This document shows, one piece after another, positions 1-64,000 of a DNA stretch of 64,000 nucleotides. Made by a program: the position numbers and the translations under genes. Every line of letters begins with the position of its first letter. The first letter of the stretch is position 1. The DNA lies in contig JAYKKT010000091.1 of NCBI GenBank assembly GCA_036023115.1, forward strand, positions 35,017,501 through 35,081,500, in the 5' to 3' direction. Under the pieces are notes generated by a model. That model was not told the origin of the DNA and did not search any database. It saw only the letters and a list, made by a program, of their open reading frames with translations. Origin of the DNA: Brasenia schreberi. Lineage: Eukaryota; Streptophyta; Magnoliopsida; Nymphaeales; Cabombaceae.

Positions 1-60420
<60,420 letters not shown>

Positions 60421-60640
60421 TTTCTTCTACTCTAAGCGCGCGAGCGAGAGAGAGAGAGAGAGAGAGAGAGAGGAGTTGTTTTGAAACTAGAACTGGAAGG
60501 TTCCGCTCGATTTTGGGGAAAGGAAGGAGTATGTGTTTGAATCGGTCGACGTCCGAGACACTTCGGCGGATGTGACCAGTATTCCACTGCTCGATGCACT
60601 TGAATTGCAAACACCCTTGAAGTCTCCTCACATTTGCCAC
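60421..60640 (-). promoter_or_regulatory. MINIYO 5' leader and proximal promoter with (GA)n tract
   Basis: Upstream of the start codon a pure dinucleotide run ((GA)n on plus, (CT)n as transcribed) covers about 60446-60472. It lies roughly 25 bases before the ATG. CT/GA tracts are common in plant 5' leaders and core promoters. A second CT run begins intron 1 (60,214-60,230). I see no convincing TATA box and cannot place the transcription start. Confidence 0.45.
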
Positions 60641-61550
60641 GTCGAAAAAGAAATTTACATGAGATCAGATGTATCGAAGTACCGGACTCCAACCGCATAG
60701 TACCTGGTACAGACATTGAACAAGTGCAAGATGTGATTTCGTTCAAACGAGTGTTTACTACTATGGTGTTTGAAAAAAAAAAGTTGGTTCAATTTTTTTG
60801 TAGTATTACAATATTTTTGTAACTTCTTTTCTTTTCTAAATGTACTTTCATTCTCAAAAATAAATTATCCCTATTCTTAAAAATTAAAATAAATAGATAG
60901 CTTTCAAATGAGTCAACACAAAAAGGTATATCTATGGGTACTCAATTTTATGGAGATGGCATGCTTTGTCGTATCAATGGAAGGAAAGCTGCTTCAGCAT
61001 ATAAAATTGGAAATCTCTCACTAAGTTAATTTATCCAAACAAGATATTGATCATCAATCAACATTGTCAAGAATGGGGACTCAATTCAGATGACACTTGG
61101 AGGAATCCGTTGGTGTGAGTTAAACGTGATGCAAGACATGTTAAAATACTCTAATCCTCGCTCTCAAAAAGAGAAGAATGGATAAGGCTAAGTGAGTTCA
61201 TGTAATATGACTGATCATATCTCGATTACCGTTGATACAATATTTTCAAACAAGAAAAATGATATATCAAAGCAACAACAATTAAACCCATCTTTCGTGC
61301 ACACGATTTCCAATGACTTCATATTCACCTCACCAATGTTGCCTTTGCATGCCAAACTGTCATCATCGTTATATTATGCCTCAAGTCTCGTCGGTATCGT
61401 GAACCTAACGTGACGACCTTCGGTTTGAACTTTTGAAAGCTTGTTACGTACCCTTTTGATCTTTCGTTGTCAACACTATGAAAATCATATTATAAACATA
61501 TCAAGTATCAAATAAGTTTCTCGAACGGGATAGCAAATTGGTCAAGAAGC
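60641..61550. other. Upstream intergenic sequence, nothing recognised
   Basis: Region 5' of MINIYO (and 5' of the plus-strand FAR1-like fragment). AT-rich with an A-run at 60,771-60,781. No element ends or convincing exons were seen. Confidence 0.4.
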
Positions 61551-61555
61551 TGGTT

Positions 61556-61790
61556 TTGTAACAAATGGAGAGGAGTTTGATGCTCCATTTGTGTTTTTCT
61601 TCTTTGCTAGAACAGGAGGCTGAACACCGGTATGTACATCTGGTGATTCAAACTTGGGGCCAGCATCATGACTGAGTTGGGAGCCCTGCCAAGTGAGCTA
61701 TTGCTCTGAGTGCCCTATCTGCATTTTTGGGGATAACAACTTGCTCCCCTCGAATTACAAACTCTCGTCGGACGATGCTTCTTCAAATTA
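61556..61790 (-). pseudogene. Unassigned gene-like fragment, frameshifted
   Basis: The minus frame reads REFVIRGEQVVIPKNADRAL, RAIAHLAGLPTQS, then after a shift AGPKFESPDVHTGVQPPVLA and KKKNTNGASNSSPF. The composition and continuity look like real coding sequence. I do not recognise the family and the frame is broken by one shift, so it is probably a relic or captured exon. Confidence 0.3.
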
Positions 61791-62369
61791 TCAGAGTTGA
61801 AACTGATCGCTTCATTTAGAAGTTGGATCTATTATCGAGTATGAAAAGATGTATCTTAGCTCCATGGTGAGGATTATCAGCTCCTGTCACTACATTGAGC
61901 CAACTTGGGGAGGTCCCGTGATGTCAAAAATCAACAAAAGAGCTGTATCAGAAAAAAAGAAGAAGAATAAGACTAGATTGATGAGTCAACATTTGGATAA
62001 ACTTGGGGAATTTAGTTGTATCAAGGCAATGCTGCCTAAAATATGGATGCTGGCGTCGAGTTGAATGAATGAAACTGGGTATTTGATTTTGGACAATAAA
62101 CCATAAATTGGAAATTTTGTTGACATTACACTACATGTCATATGAGCAACGGTTCCTTGATGGGAATACCTTCAGCAATTTGTTTGATAGGCATGTCATG
62201 TGTGATCTCATTTAACATTAGTTCTTGTCCTTGAGTGAAACCTCACCCTTCTTCAAGTTATTTTGAATACAGTAAGTGTAGCTGGTTTATTTCAAACTGC
62301 TTGAAACTTACTTGGGGCTTTGTATGTTTGAAGTAAAGGGATGACTTCCTTTTATATATATAGGCAAAC

Positions 62370-62406
62370 TGGTATATGCAAGCAGCTTAGATGCTTGCAT
62401 ATACCA
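62370..62406. repeat. Perfect 15-bp inverted repeat (hairpin)
   Basis: TGGTATATGCAAGCA at 62,370-62,384 is matched by its exact complement at 62,392-62,406 around a 7-base loop (gcttaga). It lies about 1.1 kb upstream of the FAR1-like fragment. It may be part of an element terminus or a foldback. Confidence 0.85.
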
Positions 62407-62819
62407 ACAAATCTAAGCTGTTGAGGTGAACGACTTAGATGGAGGCCTTTTAAACCCCCTTTACAATTTCCTCTAAACTTTCTTTTGTTTTCTCTCTCCC
62501 CCCCAAATCTCTCTTCTCCATTTCCTATGTTTATCACATCTCTCCCAAATCTCTCGTCTTTCCCTCTTGTACCCTTTGCACGTTTGTTTTTGTGTAACAA
62601 TATTCTCTCATGCCCTTCTCTTGATCGCAATTTGAGTCATACTGGAGCTCCTCTACAAAGGTATGTTTTCTCTCTCGCACGTGTTGTCTAGTTTTTGCGA
62701 GGTCGAGACCTTTCTCTAAGAGGTATGGTCTCTCTCTTTCTCTCTTTGATTCATACGAGATCATTGAATTTTTTACATTCTCTCACTTTTTTTCATGCAC
62801 AATGCATACTCATCGTTCC

Positions 62820-63465
62820 AAATTGTTGTTTCCTTGGTTTTTGCCATGTAGATCATAGCAATGCATACTAAGTGTTTGATTTATTGCTTCAAATGGAGTT
62901 CTTGACCGAGTTGCCTTTGTCATTTACGCATGGCATGCCCATTACAAAGATTATGTCTTCAAGGTTTATTGATTCTTAAATTACCTTCAAATTTCATGTT
63001 ACTCTTATCATTCACTTCATTTGTTAAGTGACTATTCAACAAGTTCTACTAGATTTAATGTGTCTTATTGGCGGCTGAACTTTATGGCAATAAAATAATT
63101 AAACCAATTAAGGTGTTGATAAAATATTGAAGAATGGCTCCTCTTTCTCTAGGTGTGTATTGCATATTCCAACAATTTATGAAAGGAAAGTGTATTTTTG
63201 TGTTTTCCAAAACCACTGTAACTTTGTATGCATACTCATGTTTTCTAATTATTGCTTCTTTCATTCTTGCAGTGTTGATCGTAGTAATGCATACCAAGTA
63301 TTTGATCTATTGCTTCAAATAGAGTTCTTGACCGAGTTGCCTTTGTCGTTCATGCATTTGTTATCGGTTTAAGTTGTTGACATGCTTGATCTAGGTGTGT
63401 CTTGCATATTCTAGTAGTTTATGGAAGTAAGTGTATCTTTGTGTTTTCCCAAACCATTGTAACTT
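62820..63465. repeat. Diverged direct repeats upstream of the FAR1-like fragment
   Basis: gatcatagcaatgcatacta...gagttcttgaccgagttgcc (from about 62,849) recurs from about 63,277 with about 10% changes. aggtgtgtattgcatattcc...aaaccactgtaactt (about 63,151) recurs near 63,393. Two interleaved duplicated blocks, typical of transposon leader or degenerate duplication. Confidence 0.7.
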
Positions 63466-63504
63466 ATCTTTTTTCTATGCAATGCGATAGATTTACTACA
63501 CTTA

Positions 63505-64000
63505 CTAATACATTTTGTTTAATATATGTAGTATGGAAATGAGTCAAAGTTCATCAATCACCAATGTTATTAGAAGGTTGGATATGAACATAGAAATCAT
63601 GACAACATTTGAAATTTATTCAAGTAGTCACTTTGTAAATGAAGTTGGTAATTACATGAATATTGAAGTAATGGAACTGGATACAAGTAGTGATGAAGAA
63701 AATGTGTGTGATGATATGCAAAAGGAAGAAGTTAAAAGGCAAACTCTTACGATCTCAGTAGATTATATACCCTTTGTTGGCATGCAATTAACAGTTATGA
63801 TGACACAACTTTTATAATTTATATGCTAAGTATGAGGGATTTAGGATACAAAAGCATACTTCAAGAAAAAAGAGAGGTGTTCTTTATGTACAACAAGGAA
63901 GGGTTTAAAAAGCCAACGGAGATGAACAATCATCAAGAATTATTACAAGATGTGGTTGTAAAGCAAGATTGATTATTAAGATGTGTACAAAGATAAGAAA
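63505..64000 (+). pseudogene. FAR1/FHY3-type DNA-binding domain fragment (MULE-transposase-related), open at right edge
   Basis: An acidic lead (VMELDTSSDEENVCDDMQ) precedes IPFVGMQ. After two small frameshifts near 63,790-63,812 come FYNLYAKYEGFRIQKHTSRK, KRGVLYVQQGRV, a TAA at 63,906, and RIITRCGCKARLIIKMC. FAR1-family proteins start their DNA-binding domain with PxxGMxFxSxxxAxxFYxxYA...GF and have a CxC zinc-binding step like RCGCKA. They are domesticated or active MULE transposases. The stop and shifts suggest a decayed transposon copy. The rest lies beyond the window. Confidence 0.65.

Overview
This window is nuclear DNA from a flowering plant. The evidence is spliced genes with GT-AG introns, a MINIYO (RPAP1-type) gene, plant hAT, MULE and Copia-like elements, and many RTE-clade LINEs with (TTG)n tails. 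I cannot name the species. Almost the whole window is one host gene on the minus strand. Its first coding exon is at 60,232-60,420, and seven more exons run leftward until the eighth leaves the window at base 1. The eight exons join in phase with no stop and encode about 901 residues of the RNA polymerase II-associated transcription regulator MINIYO/RPAP1. The C-terminal part of the protein lies beyond the left edge.

The seven introns visible here (1,677, 25,430, 1,144, 10,042, 151, 6,124 and 13,148 bp) make up about 95% of the gene and are packed with transposable elements. Intron 7 (674-13,821) holds a Copia 3' end, RTE LINEs A and B, hAT fragments, a Copia gag region, and a MULE-like element carrying pieces of a subtilase gene and a phosphofructokinase gene. 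Intron 6 (14,011-20,134) holds a 5S rRNA/mini-RTE chimera with target-site duplications, and a young near-full-length RTE (C) that itself contains a mini-RTE insertion. Intron 4 (20,653-30,694) holds a complete but pol-less LTR element (22,159-29,533, 5-bp TSD). That element carries intronless, circularly permuted histidyl-tRNA synthetase sequence and a SEC14-like fragment, and has been invaded by a hAT and an RTE. Intron 2 (32,146-57,575) holds two decayed Copia elements, several RTEs (one with an inverted 5' end), and three hAT elements nested in one another inside an old RTE.

To the right of the gene (60,421-64,000) lie its promoter and 5' leader with a (GA)n tract, weakly characterised sequence, and the start of a broken FAR1/FHY3-type DNA-binding domain on the plus strand.

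The observations most worth following are: (1) 5S rRNA fused to RTE-derived sequence at two places, which suggests an RTE-mobilised 5S-headed SINE or recurrent template switching; (2) a family of about 190-bp mini-RTEs joining the LINE's 5' and 3' ends through a complementary hairpin; (3) the permuted HisRS sequence inside an LTR element, which is what capture of a circular RNA would look like; (4) hAT copies that share two premature stops, implying mobilisation in trans; and (5) a reading frame that stays intact across a gene of more than 60 kb.
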